64,000 nt of DNA from Clostridium sp. (GCA_022782605.1 JALFMW010000392.1:1-64000); one strand, 5' to 3'. Numbered from the stretch's first letter, positions 48,427-57,391 are shown. Notes: a model not told the origin generated them from the sequence alone. Numbers and translations are program-made.

Positions 48427-48705
48427 ATGATAAAAGTAAATAAATTAACTATGAATGAATTTTTCAACTTTATAGAGGAGCTAAGAACATATAAAGGATT
48501 TAAGACCACTATAAAAGAAGATATATTCAGAGTATGTCGTGAGGATCGCAGATATGATCACGGAAAAATTATTATGACTGAGGCTTGTTATAATAAAATA
48601 GCTAATAAAGCTAGTAACTCTATAGCATTTGATTATGTTGTTAATAAATATAATCTAACATACTCATTGGAAGATGATAACACAATATTATTTTTTAAAC
48701 TTTAA
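48427..48705 (+). CDS. Cassette array protein B1, 92 aa
   Basis: Start ATG 48427. FNFIEELRTYKGFKTTIKEDIFRVC and NLTYSLEDDNTILFFK. It is homologous to the 52666 gene. The C-terminal layout (short helix, TY-x-L/F-x-D-x-x-T-I-L-F-F) recalls A1/A2, so A and B may be distant relatives. Unknown function. Confidence 0.6.
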   Translation: MIKVNKLTMNEFFNFIEELRTYKGFKTTIKEDIFRVCREDRRYDHGKIIMTEACYNKIANKASNSIAFDYVVNKYNLTYSLEDDNTILFFKL

Positions 48706-48776
48706 AAGGGCTTCAAGCCCTTAATACATAGCTAGTTATAAACTAGCAAATAATTTAAAATTAAGGAGTGTTTTAT

Positions 48777-49151
48777 ATGAAAAATACAAAGATGTTACAA
48801 GAAAAAAAGGAATTAACAAAGGTATGCAAAGAGTTTGTAAACTCTAATGACAAGAGTAATTCTTATTTATGCAGGTTCCATAGATTATATTTAGATGGAA
48901 GTTATACAGGTTATGATATTTATAAATATCATATAAACAGAGTAAAAAGTTTAAAAACTAATAATTCACTAGAAAAATTTGCTTTTCAAACTTTTTGCAA
49001 GTTCATAAGAATAGAATTCTTTGAGAATTCCTCAAGAGTAACAAATGAAATAATAAAGACTTATTTAATGGAAGGTCTTGCAGATGAGTATAACAATTTA
49101 ATGGAAGAAATAATTAAAAATGTAGCTGAATTTAAAGCAGATCATGAATAA
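48777..49151 (+). CDS. Cassette array protein, 124 aa
   Basis: Start ATG 48777. Basic N-terminus with Cys and a helical acidic C-terminus (LADEYNNLMEEIIKNVAEF). Not recognised. Confidence 0.55.
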   Translation: MKNTKMLQEKKELTKVCKEFVNSNDKSNSYLCRFHRLYLDGSYTGYDIYKYHINRVKSLKTNNSLEKFAFQTFCKFIRIEFFENSSRVTNEIIKTYLMEGLADEYNNLMEEIIKNVAEFKADHE

Positions 49152-49239
49152 TAATTAAAAAGGGACTTATTAAAAGTCCCTAAATACATAGCTAGAAAAA
49201 ATCTAGCAAATATTTAAATATTAAGGAGTGTTTTTATTT

Positions 49240-49485
49240 ATGGAAAAAAATATATATGTTTATAATTTTACTGCAAACAGTGGACTAATGGTAAAGGATA
49301 TCGAATATGGTATAGATCCTGGAATAGAAGATAAAATAGTCGTTAGTTTCTTTTATTACTCTGAAGTAAAGGAAAAAACAATAGAAGAAGAAAGCAAAAA
49401 ATATAAATTATATGCTACAAATAAAGGCTCTTACTTTAATTATAAGGGGGTTAGAATGTATTTAAATGACTTTATAAGATGCTAA
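49240..49485 (+). CDS. Cassette array protein D1, 81 aa
   Basis: Start ATG 49240. Beta-rich, ends KLYATNKGSYFNYKGVRMYLNDFIRC. The G-x-Y-F-x-Y...YLxDF ending is similar to the 53006 gene (possible shorter paralogue). Unknown. Confidence 0.55.
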   Translation: MEKNIYVYNFTANSGLMVKDIEYGIDPGIEDKIVVSFFYYSEVKEKTIEEESKKYKLYATNKGSYFNYKGVRMYLNDFIRC

Positions 49486-49568
49486 GAAAATAGGGACTTA
49501 TTAAAAGTCCCTAAATACATAGCTAGTTATAAACTAGCAAATATAAAATATTAAGGAGTGTTTTATAT

Positions 49569-49910
49569 ATGAATAAAAGAGAATTTATAAAATTAGTCGA
49601 TAAATATTATTTTGACTATGATTTAAGAGAAATAAGAGTTACGATCTGGACTGGTTATTCATCAAGCTGTAATTATCTTGATTCATGGTTAAGTATTGAC
49701 TGTTACAATAAAAATGGCGATTTTATTCAAGAAATTGACGATTATTTAATTGATCTATATACTAACATTGAAGGAATTGAAAATATAGACAATTCTACAC
49801 TAGAGGAAAGACAAAGATTAATGAAAGATCAACAAAAAATAGTAACTAAAATTAAAAAGTGGTTAGAAAGCTATGACATATTAGTAAAAAAATGTCATGC
49901 TAATGTATAA
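49569..49910 (+). CDS. Cassette array protein, 113 aa
   Basis: Alpha/beta protein, beta hairpins around EIRVTIWTGYSSSCNYLDSWLSI and a helical end. Unknown family. Its own 3' hairpin is AAGGGAATTAAATTCCCTT. Confidence 0.55.
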   Translation: MNKREFIKLVDKYYFDYDLREIRVTIWTGYSSSCNYLDSWLSIDCYNKNGDFIQEIDDYLIDLYTNIEGIENIDNSTLEERQRLMKDQQKIVTKIKKWLESYDILVKKCHANV

Positions 49911-49985
49911 GGGAATTAAATTCCCTTAAATACATAGCTAGTTATCAACTAGCAAAATATTTATAATTAAGGAGTGTTTTTAAGT

Positions 49986-50495
49986 ATGTCAATGTCATTA
50001 TCATTTATAGGAAAATTTTATAATGGAAAAACTAGAGGTATAGGAAGTTATGTTTCTACAAACGGATTAAATAACTCAAAATTATACATGGATCAAGATG
50101 ACATAGAGTTTATTTTAAAAGTCGCTGGTATGGAGAAAAAAAGCTTTAATTGGTGCTTAGAAAATAATAAGTTTAAAGAAGTTATAGTATACGCTTATTA
50201 TGAAGGTAGTAAAATAATGGAAGAAAAAATAAATCTACCTTTAAGAAGAATAGACAAACAAATAGTCGCACAATATATAGAAAAAGCTAATAAAGAAGCT
50301 AAAAAACAAGTTCAAAAAGAATTTAATAGACCTTTTAACTACCTAACAGAAGATGCAAAGGAAAAAGTATATCTTCACTGGTATATAATGCAACCAATAA
50401 ATAAAACTGAAGAGGAAAAAATAAAAGAGTTTTCCTCTTTAATAAGAGAAAATAGCAGGATTGACGATCATTATAATATAATATTTAACGTTTAA
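49986..50495 (+). CDS. Cassette array protein, 169 aa
   Basis: Start ATG 49986, the longest protein of the central array. Begins MSMSLSFIGKFYNGKTRGIGSYVSTNGL and contains KVAGMEKKSFNWCLENNKF. Acidic/basic mixed. Not recognised. RBS AAGGAGTG. Confidence 0.55.
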   Translation: MSMSLSFIGKFYNGKTRGIGSYVSTNGLNNSKLYMDQDDIEFILKVAGMEKKSFNWCLENNKFKEVIVYAYYEGSKIMEEKINLPLRRIDKQIVAQYIEKANKEAKKQVQKEFNRPFNYLTEDAKEKVYLHWYIMQPINKTEEEKIKEFSSLIRENSRIDDHYNIIFNV

Positions 50496-50568
50496 AAGGG
50501 ACTTTTAATAAGTCCCTTGTACATAGCTAGAAAAATTCTAGTAAATAAAATTTTAAGGAGTTGTTATT

Positions 50569-50943
50569 ATGAAATATAGCAAAAAAATAAATAATAAGGA
50601 CTTTATGGAATTATATAACCTTTATAATTTTTATAAAGTCAATGAAGGCGAAAACAGTGATATTGTATATGGGATAGTAAAAACTTTAAAAGCTTTGAAA
50701 ATTTATGACGATATACTATTTTATCATTTTTTACAGTCACAGCCATATACAGTAGATAAAGAATTTTTAACAGAAATAAAAGAATCAATAGAAAAAATAT
50801 ATAAAAAATATGATCACGACATGCTATTAAGTGGGGAATATATACAGGAGTTAAAATATAATGATACTATAGAAGAAAATATTAAAAAGCAACTTATAGA
50901 TAAAATAATATATGTATTAGAAGATAATAACATATATATATAA
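50569..50943 (+). CDS. Cassette array protein, 124 aa
   Basis: Helical, lysine and tyrosine rich (FYHFLQSQPYTVDKEFLTEIKESIEKIYKKYDHDM). RBS AAGGAG, seven bases before ATG 50569. Unknown. Confidence 0.55.
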   Translation: MKYSKKINNKDFMELYNLYNFYKVNEGENSDIVYGIVKTLKALKIYDDILFYHFLQSQPYTVDKEFLTEIKESIEKIYKKYDHDMLLSGEYIQELKYNDTIEENIKKQLIDKIIYVLEDNNIYI

Positions 50944-51021
50944 AAGGGACTTTTAAAAGTCCCTAAATACATAGCTAGAAAAAATCTAGCAAATAATTTA
51001 AAATTTAAGGAGTATATATAT

Positions 51022-51246
51022 ATGTATAATAAGTATTATGAAAGGTTAAATAGCGTTGACAAAAAGGATTATAATATGATAGAAAAGGAATGCGAAAAGA
51101 TACTGCAACATTATGGATCTTATGATGTATTGACATTCATAAATGATTATATTTATGATCTAAGCGATACCGTAAATAGTAATTATTTCTTAGCAATATG
51201 TGAATTGGAAGACCATTACTTTAATATTTATAAAGAGGGACTTTAA
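51022..51246 (+). CDS. Cassette array protein, 74 aa
   Basis: Small helical acidic protein (YERLNSVDKKDYNMIEKECEKILQHYG). The stop codon lies in the first hairpin of the next cassette. Unknown. Confidence 0.55.
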   Translation: MYNKYYERLNSVDKKDYNMIEKECEKILQHYGSYDVLTFINDYIYDLSDTVNSNYFLAICELEDHYFNIYKEGL

Positions 51247-51314
51247 ATAGTCCCTAAATACATAGCTAGAAAAAATCTAGCAAGAAAATTTTATATAATT
51301 AAGGAGTGTTTTAT

Positions 51315-51692
51315 ATGAAAAAATTTAGTAAAAAAGCTTTAAATGAATTAAAGAAAACTGAAGAGTTCAACGATCGACTTTCAAAAAGAGTTATAAATGA
51401 TTTACTAGCAACTGGATTATCTACATTAGAATTAAAAGACCATATAAACTATATAATAAAATATGGCTGTTATATGAAAAATATTAATGCTCTAAATTAC
51501 TATATGGATACAATAAGATTTTTCAATTGCTATAAAGAAGAAATACTGAGCTTAGTTAAAGAACTTGACTTTAATATTGGTAATAATAATCAAAAAAGAT
51601 TTACTAAAGAAGAAAAAAAAGATCTATCATGGTTCGCTTATAAAGAAATAACAAATAGAATAGCTATAAAATATTCTGAATTATTACAATAG
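51315..51692 (+). CDS. Cassette array protein C1, 125 aa
   Basis: Start ATG 51315. FSKKALNELKK...DRLSKRVINDLLATGLSTLELKDHI, IKYGC...TIRFFNCYKEEI and FTKEEKKDLSWFAYKEI are all repeated in the 52138 gene. The pattern recalls small phage proteins with GC-x-S-G...YY-x-D/E-T-x-x-F motifs (recalled, not checked). Helical. Unknown function. Confidence 0.6.
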   Translation: MKKFSKKALNELKKTEEFNDRLSKRVINDLLATGLSTLELKDHINYIIKYGCYMKNINALNYYMDTIRFFNCYKEEILSLVKELDFNIGNNNQKRFTKEEKKDLSWFAYKEITNRIAIKYSELLQ

Positions 51693-51762
51693 GAACTTTT
51701 ACAAGTTCCTAAATACATAGCTAGTTAATAACTAGCAAGAAAATTTTTAAGGAGTGTTTTAT

Positions 51763-52005
51763 ATGGAAAAAAATTACTTAGTGGAAAAAAGAGATCAAAT
51801 AATGATCATTGCAAGTGATCATATTTCAGGAGGTTATGAAACTTCAGCAGTGTATTATAAAAATCACTGCTTATATTCAGATGAACCTGAAACAGAATAT
51901 ATACAGAACGCTTTAAATAATGGATATGAATTATTAGGAATAATTCAAGGAAGGGACTACAGAGAAATAAAAAAACAATTAGAGCATATGACTCAAGCAT
52001 TATAA
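51763..52005 (+). CDS. Cassette array protein, 80 aa
   Basis: Start ATG 51763. VEKRDQIMIIASDHISGGYETSAVYYKNHCLYSD, alpha/beta with an acidic helical end (REIKKQLEHM). Unknown. Followed by the longer variant cassette at 52008-52133. Confidence 0.55.
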   Translation: MEKNYLVEKRDQIMIIASDHISGGYETSAVYYKNHCLYSDEPETEYIQNALNNGYELLGIIQGRDYREIKKQLEHMTQAL

Positions 52006-52070
52006 AAGGGACTTTTAATAAGTCCCAGTACATACTTATATTAATATATAGAAAAAAATTTTAGATATCG

Positions 52071-52084
52071 AGAGGAATATTTAA
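52071..52084 (+). promoter_or_regulatory. AGAGGAATATTTAA element in variant cassette
   Basis: One of five copies (46534, 46722, 52071, 55505 and a near copy at 56231). It is placed between the first hairpin and a TATATTAATATAAG stretch. Possible phage-specific promoter or antitermination element. Confidence 0.45.
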
Positions 52085-52137
52085 AAGTTTGTAGAATATA
52101 TATTAATATAAGAAAAATTTAATTAAGGAGTGTTTTT

Positions 52138-52584
52138 ATGAAATATGTAAAATTTACAAAAAAAGCGTTAAATTCTTTAAAAAAGGAAAAGGAGTTTAGC
52201 GATAGACTTTCAAAAAGAGTTATAAACGACTTACTAAGCAATGCTTATAGTACTTCAGATTTAAAATATCATATGGAAGATATAACAGAGTTCGGATGTT
52301 CTGGTGGTAACGTCATGAGTTTAGTTTATTACTCTGAGACAGAAAGATTTTTCAATTGTTATAGGAAAGAAATTATTAACTTATTTAGAGAATTTATATA
52401 TTATAATACTGGAAATATACATGAAGATGTATATGAAGATAATAAAGGAATATATGCTATAATTTACGATTCTGTTATATATGAAGATCAAAAAAAATTT
52501 ACAACACAAGAAAAAAATGATCTTACATGGTTCGCTTATGAGGAAATAGTAAGAAGAATTACACAAGATTATTTTAAACTTTAA
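52138..52584 (+). CDS. Cassette array protein C2, 148 aa
   Basis: Paralogue of the 51315 gene with an insert (INLFREFIYYNTGNIHEDVYEDNKG) in the middle: FTKKALNSLKK, DRLSKRVINDLLSNAY, GCSGGNVMSLVYYSETERFFNCYRKEI and FTTQEKNDLTWFAYEEI. Unknown function. Confidence 0.6.
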   Translation: MKYVKFTKKALNSLKKEKEFSDRLSKRVINDLLSNAYSTSDLKYHMEDITEFGCSGGNVMSLVYYSETERFFNCYRKEIINLFREFIYYNTGNIHEDVYEDNKGIYAIIYDSVIYEDQKKFTTQEKNDLTWFAYEEIVRRITQDYFKL

Positions 52585-52665
52585 ATAATAGGGACTTTTA
52601 ATAAGTCCCAGTACATAGCTAGAAAAAAATTCTAGTAAATAAAATATTAAGGAGTGTTTTTTAGT

Positions 52666-52947
52666 ATGAAAAAAATATTTTTAGGCTTTATTGATGAATT
52701 TTTTGACTTTGTAGAAGAATTAAAACAGTACAATGGATTCAAAACAACTATTAAAGAAAACATATACAGAGTCTGTAAGCGAGATCGTAATGAAGATTAT
52801 GGGAAAATAATTGTTTCTAAGGGCTGTTATAATAAAATAGCTAATAAGGAATACAATTGCATGATACTTGACTATATTACAAATAAACATGATCTAACAT
52901 ATACATTACAGGATGATAATACAATATTATTTTTTAAAAGGGCTTAA
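52666..52947 (+). CDS. Cassette array protein B2, 93 aa
   Basis: Start ATG 52666. FDFVEELKQYNGFKTTIKENIYRVC, CYNKIANKEYN and DLTYTLQDDNTILFF, close paralogue of the 48427 gene about 4.2 kb away, with a similar 3' hairpin (AAGGGCTT). Unknown function. Confidence 0.62.
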   Translation: MKKIFLGFIDEFFDFVEELKQYNGFKTTIKENIYRVCKRDRNEDYGKIIVSKGCYNKIANKEYNCMILDYITNKHDLTYTLQDDNTILFFKRA

Positions 52948-53005
52948 AGCCCTTATACATAGCTAGAAAAAAATTTTAATAAGAAAATTTTAAGGAGTTG
53001 TTTAT

Positions 53006-53197
53006 ATGAAAATAAGTAATTATAATTATATTGAAGTGGTTAACTGTAACAACGATACTATTACATTAAAAGAGTATGTAAAATATATAGATAATGTGGA
53101 ACGTGATATTAGTTATAGAAAAGTAAATATTCATCATGATAAAAAAGGACAATATTTTATATACTATAGAAAAAAATATTATTTAAAAGATTTTTAA
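53006..53197 (+). CDS. Cassette array protein D2, 63 aa
   Basis: Small beta-rich protein; HHDKKGQYFIYYRKKYYLKDF ends like the 49240 gene. Unknown. Confidence 0.55.
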   Translation: MKISNYNYIEVVNCNNDTITLKEYVKYIDNVERDISYRKVNIHHDKKGQYFIYYRKKYYLKDF

Positions 53198-53267
53198 AAG
53201 GGACTTTTACAAGTCCCTTAATACATAGCTAGTATAACTAGCGAAAAAAATAAAAGGAGTTATTGAC

Positions 53268-53450
53268 ATGAATAAAAGATTATCAGAACTTTTAAAAGAA
53301 GAATTTTTAACAGAAGATGAGTTGAATGAAATATATTCAATGGAAAATGTAACAGTTAAGTATAATGGAAGTAGTAACACACTTATTAAATATTACTGTT
53401 TTACTGTTTATACAAGTAATAGGAAAGAATATGACATATATGTAATTTAA
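53268..53450 (+). CDS. Cassette array protein, 60 aa
   Basis: Helix-beta protein (RLSELLKEEFLTEDELNEIY...KYYCFTVYTSNRKEYDIYVI), similar in plan to small hydrophilic phage regulators. Unknown. Confidence 0.55.
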   Translation: MNKRLSELLKEEFLTEDELNEIYSMENVTVKYNGSSNTLIKYYCFTVYTSNRKEYDIYVI

Positions 53451-53520
53451 ATAGGGATTAAATAGATCCCTAATACATAGCTAGTATAACTAGCAAAAAA
53501 ATTTTTTATGAGGTGTTATT

Positions 53521-53874
53521 ATGTTATTAAATAAAAATGAATTATCTGCTATAATGAAAAAAGCTCACGTTATGACTAAAAAATTTGTTAAATTATATCA
53601 CGTCAATTATCATTTTCAATTTAGTTTATGCTTAAAATTTATGTATAGTCAATTTAAGGAATACGCTAAGGAAACAATGGAAGAACATTTAAGAAATATA
53701 TTACTAACATTAAATAAATTATTAATAACTAAAGATAACAGATATAATAAATATTTAAAATTATACAATAAGTATAATACAGAAGAGAATATTATAAGAA
53801 AAGCTAAAAATATAATATCACTTGATGGATACTTTAAAAATAGCTTAGGAAAAAAATATATTAAATTAGAATAA
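53521..53874 (+). CDS. Cassette array protein, 117 aa
   Basis: Basic helical protein, lysine and leucine rich (FVKLYHVNYHFQFSLCLKFMYSQFKEYAKE). RBS GAGGTG. Unknown. Confidence 0.55.
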   Translation: MLLNKNELSAIMKKAHVMTKKFVKLYHVNYHFQFSLCLKFMYSQFKEYAKETMEEHLRNILLTLNKLLITKDNRYNKYLKLYNKYNTEENIIRKAKNIISLDGYFKNSLGKKYIKLE

Positions 53875-53954
53875 ATAGGAACTTGTAAAAGTTCCTAAGT
53901 ACATAGCTAGTTATTAACTAGCAAATATTTATATATTTTAAAGGAGTGTTATAT

Positions 53955-54272
53955 ATGAGAAAATCAACCAATAAAGAATTTTTAGAGGGAAAAGCTTTTA
54001 GATATGCTGTTGATCGTTACTTTAATACAACAGACTGTTTTATATCTACTTATAAAAATTATGGTTACTGTATAACTAATTTTTATAATAGATTCGGTAT
54101 TATGAATATAGCAATTTTTAAATTAACCAAAGACGGAAATATTAAACTAATATATGAAAATAAATACTTAGAAGATATAATAAAATTGTTTGGAGAAAAT
54201 TTTAGAAAAAATAATGTTGATACTGTTAGAAGAAAAGTTGCAGATTTTATAAAAGTAAATTTAGAGGGATAG
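53955..54272 (+). CDS. Cassette array protein, 105 aa
   Basis: Start ATG 53955. Alpha/beta protein with YKNYGYCITNFYNRFGIMNIAIFKLTKDG; the stop codon overlaps the next hairpin (AGAGGG/CCCTCT). Unknown. Confidence 0.55.
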   Translation: MRKSTNKEFLEGKAFRYAVDRYFNTTDCFISTYKNYGYCITNFYNRFGIMNIAIFKLTKDGNIKLIYENKYLEDIIKLFGENFRKNNVDTVRRKVADFIKVNLEG

Positions 54273-54344
54273 CCCTCTAATATACATACTTATACTAATA
54301 TTAGTATAAGAAAAATATTTTAAATAAAAAGGGGAATGTATATT

Positions 54345-54764
54345 ATGGAAAAATATTATGAATTAAAAAATTATCAGATTCAACTTTTAAATCTAAGGGA
54401 TCAAGTCCTTGAAGATAATCCAGAACTAGAAAAAGATTTACAAGAGGTTACAAATAGTTTAAAACAATTTAAACAAGTGAAAAAATATGAAAGACTATAC
54501 ACTAAGGAAGAATTAAGAGAGCAGATAAGTTCTATTAGAAATATAGAGTATTTAATAGAGCAACAACAGAATAAACTTTTTGCTATAACTGATAGCAATA
54601 AGGTACAAGATAGCTTTTATAAGGCAAACATAACTATAATAGGACTAAATATAAAAAGGCTTAAAGAATATAAAAGAGAGTTAAAAAATAAAATTAAAAA
54701 TAATCAAATATTTTTTACAGATCAAAAGAAAATATCTAATAATTGGAGATTTAAACAATGTTAA
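54345..54764 (+). CDS. Cassette array coiled-coil protein, 139 aa
   Basis: Start ATG 54345 (an earlier ATG is too close to GGGG). Almost entirely helical coiled coil with basic end (KNKIKNNQIFFTDQKK). Upstream unit uses the variant hairpin CTTATACTAATATTAGTATAAG. Unknown. Confidence 0.55.
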   Translation: MEKYYELKNYQIQLLNLRDQVLEDNPELEKDLQEVTNSLKQFKQVKKYERLYTKEELREQISSIRNIEYLIEQQQNKLFAITDSNKVQDSFYKANITIIGLNIKRLKEYKRELKNKIKNNQIFFTDQKKISNNWRFKQC

Positions 54765-54836
54765 ACATAAATATAATATGGGGATATATCCCCATAGTAC
54801 ATAAAATATAAATTAATAAAAAGGAGATATATAATT

Positions 54837-55412
54837 ATGAAGAAAAAAATAATATCTTTATTATTAACTAACATTATAGGAGCAACAATTATTTTTAACT
54901 CAAATATAAGTTGTAAAACTAATGATACTTCACTTAAAGAAATAAATAAGTTTCCAGATAATTATATAACAGATATAACAGATACTTTTACTGCTAATGA
55001 TAAACTAGAAACTACGACAGACATGGAAGAATATGCTGAAGTTTGGTTGCGTAAGGTCTATGGTATTAATTTAGGAGATTATAAAGTTACATTTAAAATA
55101 ACAGATTTAAGAGATAAAAAATCTGCAGGACTTTATGAAAAAGATTATTTTGATAATTATACAATATCATTAAGTAAGTTTTTATTTAACTTAAACGATA
55201 GAGAAAAAGCTGAGAGAACATTAATACATGAACTAACTCATTTTGCAATGAGTGTATTGGATAAGGGGTATAGGGATGAAGATAAAGACTTTCAAAAAGA
55301 GTGTGTGAAAAATGGTGGATCTTTAAATGGGATCGGAAAAGCTAGACCAATGTATAGTCATTTAGAGGGGAATAAATACTATACAGCTAAAGAATACGAC
55401 AGCCAAAAATAA
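54837..55412 (+). CDS. Exported zincin-like metalloprotease
   Basis: 191 residues with a signal-peptide-like N-terminus (KKKIISLLLTNIIGATIIF) ending near SC-K; LIHELTHFAMS is an HExxH zinc site at about residues 134-144. After it comes a Tyr/Gly-rich segment. Probably secreted or anchored at the cell surface. Possible superinfection exclusion or lysis helper; unverified. Cassette hairpin ATGGGGATATATCCCCAT upstream. Confidence 0.65.
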   Translation: MKKKIISLLLTNIIGATIIFNSNISCKTNDTSLKEINKFPDNYITDITDTFTANDKLETTTDMEEYAEVWLRKVYGINLGDYKVTFKITDLRDKKSAGLYEKDYFDNYTISLSKFLFNLNDREKAERTLIHELTHFAMSVLDKGYRDEDKDFQKECVKNGGSLNGIGKARPMYSHLEGNKYYTAKEYDSQK

Positions 55413-55504
55413 AAAAAATTTTTTGAATTATATTTTTAAAAAGGACTTTTACAAGTCCCTTGTACATACTTATATTAATATATAAGAAAAAAATTTTTAA
55501 GATT

Positions 55505-55519
55505 AAGAGGAATATTTAA
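55505..55519 (+). promoter_or_regulatory. AAGAGGAATATTTAA element
   Basis: Further copy of the element, here followed by TATATTAATATAAG as in the 52-kb copy, and 53 bp before the DUF4258 gene. Confidence 0.45.
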
Positions 55520-55577
55520 AAGTTTAGAGAATATATTAATATAAGAATAATTTAAAATTAATTGAGGGGGAATGAAG

Positions 55578-55940
55578 ATGGAGGGAAAAAGAGTAAGATA
55601 TGAAGAACTAAAAGAAGAGGAAAAAATTAATATTGAAAAACAATTAGAAGAACATTTAAGAAATAACGATAAAATAAAAATATCTGTTCACGCTATCCAA
55701 AGGATGTCACAAAGGGGCATAGGTTTTAAACATGTAAAAAATTTAATAAGGTCTAAAGATTACTTTATAGATAGTATTACAAAGGCTGATAATAATATTT
55801 GTGTATCAATTATTAGCCATTATCCTGTACGGAATAAGTTACATTTAAAACTTGTTTTGTGTTTAACTAATTATATGATAGTTACGGCTATGGCTAAAAA
55901 AGTAAAAGGAGATGATATAATTGAGTATGAAAGAATTTAA
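55578..55940 (+). CDS. DUF4258-like protein (RelE-like candidate)
   Basis: About 120 residues from ATG 55578; HAIQRMSQRGIGFKHVKNLIRS is the H-x3-R-M-x2-R-G-I signature of DUF4258, related in fold to RelE/ParE toxins. Its last 20 bp overlap the next gene, so the two form a coupled pair. Toxin-antitoxin or counter-toxin function is inferred. Confidence 0.65.
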   Translation: MEGKRVRYEELKEEEKINIEKQLEEHLRNNDKIKISVHAIQRMSQRGIGFKHVKNLIRSKDYFIDSITKADNNICVSIISHYPVRNKLHLKLVLCLTNYMIVTAMAKKVKGDDIIEYERI

Positions 55941-56232
55941 AAAAAGAATTAAGGAAACAAAAGAACAACAAAGAAAAAAAGACGTTGCAAGAGGTTATAT
56001 AAATAAAAGTAATAAATCTATATTTAGAATAAATAATAGTAACATAGAGATTCTATGGAGCGATAACATAAGTATAAGAGAAAAAGATTATTCTATACAA
56101 GCTTTAAAAGAAATAAATTTACAAGATAGAATTAAAGGAGATAAAATATTTCTTAGTAGATACTGCGACACAACAAATGACTTTATAGTAAAAGACAATT
56201 TAAATAATAAAATAGTTTTAGAAACAATTTAA
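55921..56232 (+). CDS. Partner of the DUF4258 protein, 103 aa
   Basis: Starts at a TTG at 55921 or ATG at 55927, overlapping the DUF4258 gene; AAAGGAG lies nine bases before the TTG. Basic helical N-terminus (KRIKETKEQQRKKDV), then a beta-rich part. It could be a cognate antitoxin or assembly partner. Unknown. Confidence 0.5.
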   Translation: MSMKEFKKRIKETKEQQRKKDVARGYINKSNKSIFRINNSNIEILWSDNISIREKDYSIQALKEINLQDRIKGDKIFLSRYCDTTNDFIVKDNLNNKIVLETI

Positions 56233-56429
56233 AAGGAATATTTATAAATATATAGAATATAATATATTAGAAAGATATTTAAAAGCCCTTTACAAAGGGC
56301 AATACATAGCAACTGTGGGAATGACAAATAATAAAAAAAACTTTTAGAAAAAAAGAAGGAATTAATATACAAATGTAGAATATATATAGTATAAAGATAA
56401 ATAAATTAAAATAAAAAGGAGCGATCTTT

Positions 56430-57305
56430 ATGAAAGAAAGACAAGTTATATTTCAAGCATGGATGTGGAAGCTTAATAACATACCAGTAGAAGAGGTAAA
56501 AAGACAAGGCTTTACAGCTATTCAAACAAGCCCATTACAGCTTACAAAGGAAAAAATCCATGAGAACTTAGACAACGCATGGGCAATATATCAACCAATA
56601 AATTATGATATCGGGAATGACTTAGGAACTGAAGAAGACTTAAAAAACTTAGCTGATAGATGTCATGCTAATGGATTAAAGCTAATAGTGGATGTGGTTT
56701 TTCACCATGTAGCTAATGAAAGAGGGAATGATATATATTATTTAGTGCCAGATGAATATAGACATTTTTACAATGACAGTTTTATAAATATAAGTAATTA
56801 TAATAGTGAATATGAGCTAACTCATATGAGCTTAGACGGACTACCAGCTTTAAATTTAGAAAATGAAACTATTGTAAACGCTCAATTTAACTATTTAAAA
56901 CAATTAAGGAATGCAGGTGTAGACGGCGTTCGTGTGGACGCTTACAAACATTTAATAAAGAGTTATAGAGTAAGATTAGCTGAAAAACTTAGAGAGCTAA
57001 ATATGATAGAAAATAGCTATGGTGAGGTAATATTTGCAGACAAACAACTTCAAAGCAGTTATAATGAAATAGCCTTATATGTTAATCAGAGTTTAAATAA
57101 TGGTAGTCAATACGGTGCGATCATTAGCCATGATGACTTCAAAAATTCTGAAAATCCATACTTAAGACGTGATCCTAACTATTTTCTAGCAGAGTATGGC
57201 TATTTTATGGACAACAGTTTAAGACAGAATGTGGTTTACTTCTGTAGACCAGATGATCATATTTGGAAAATGGATAATATACGTTATATAAATGCTAGAA
57301 GATAA
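56430..57305 (+). CDS. GH13 alpha-amylase-like protein, short form
   Basis: 291 residues. GH13 regions: DVVFHH (residues 88-93, usually DVVFNH), LPALN near 138 (region V), GVRVDAYKH (166-174, with R168 and nucleophile D170), YGEV (catalytic E199) and a degenerate region IV that may be CRPDDHIW. There is no signal peptide and no C-terminal domain, so the protein is intracellular and shorter than usual alpha-amylases. It might hydrolyse host glycogen/granulose, or be a binding protein. The altered N in region I and H in region IV cast doubt on normal activity. Confidence 0.8.
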   Translation: MKERQVIFQAWMWKLNNIPVEEVKRQGFTAIQTSPLQLTKEKIHENLDNAWAIYQPINYDIGNDLGTEEDLKNLADRCHANGLKLIVDVVFHHVANERGNDIYYLVPDEYRHFYNDSFINISNYNSEYELTHMSLDGLPALNLENETIVNAQFNYLKQLRNAGVDGVRVDAYKHLIKSYRVRLAEKLRELNMIENSYGEVIFADKQLQSSYNEIALYVNQSLNNGSQYGAIISHDDFKNSENPYLRRDPNYFLAEYGYFMDNSLRQNVVYFCRPDDHIWKMDNIRYINARR

Positions 57306-57391
57306 TATAAAAAAATTTAAAGTATGTAGTAATATTACTGCATACTAATACATATATATAATATATAGATAAATTAAGGAGTGATTTATAT

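Noticed and set aside
48418-53957. GTG starts with an MFYM-type N-terminus in array genes
   Set aside because: The GTG lies inside the AAGGAGTG ribosome site; the ATG 6-12 bases downstream fits better in all cases.
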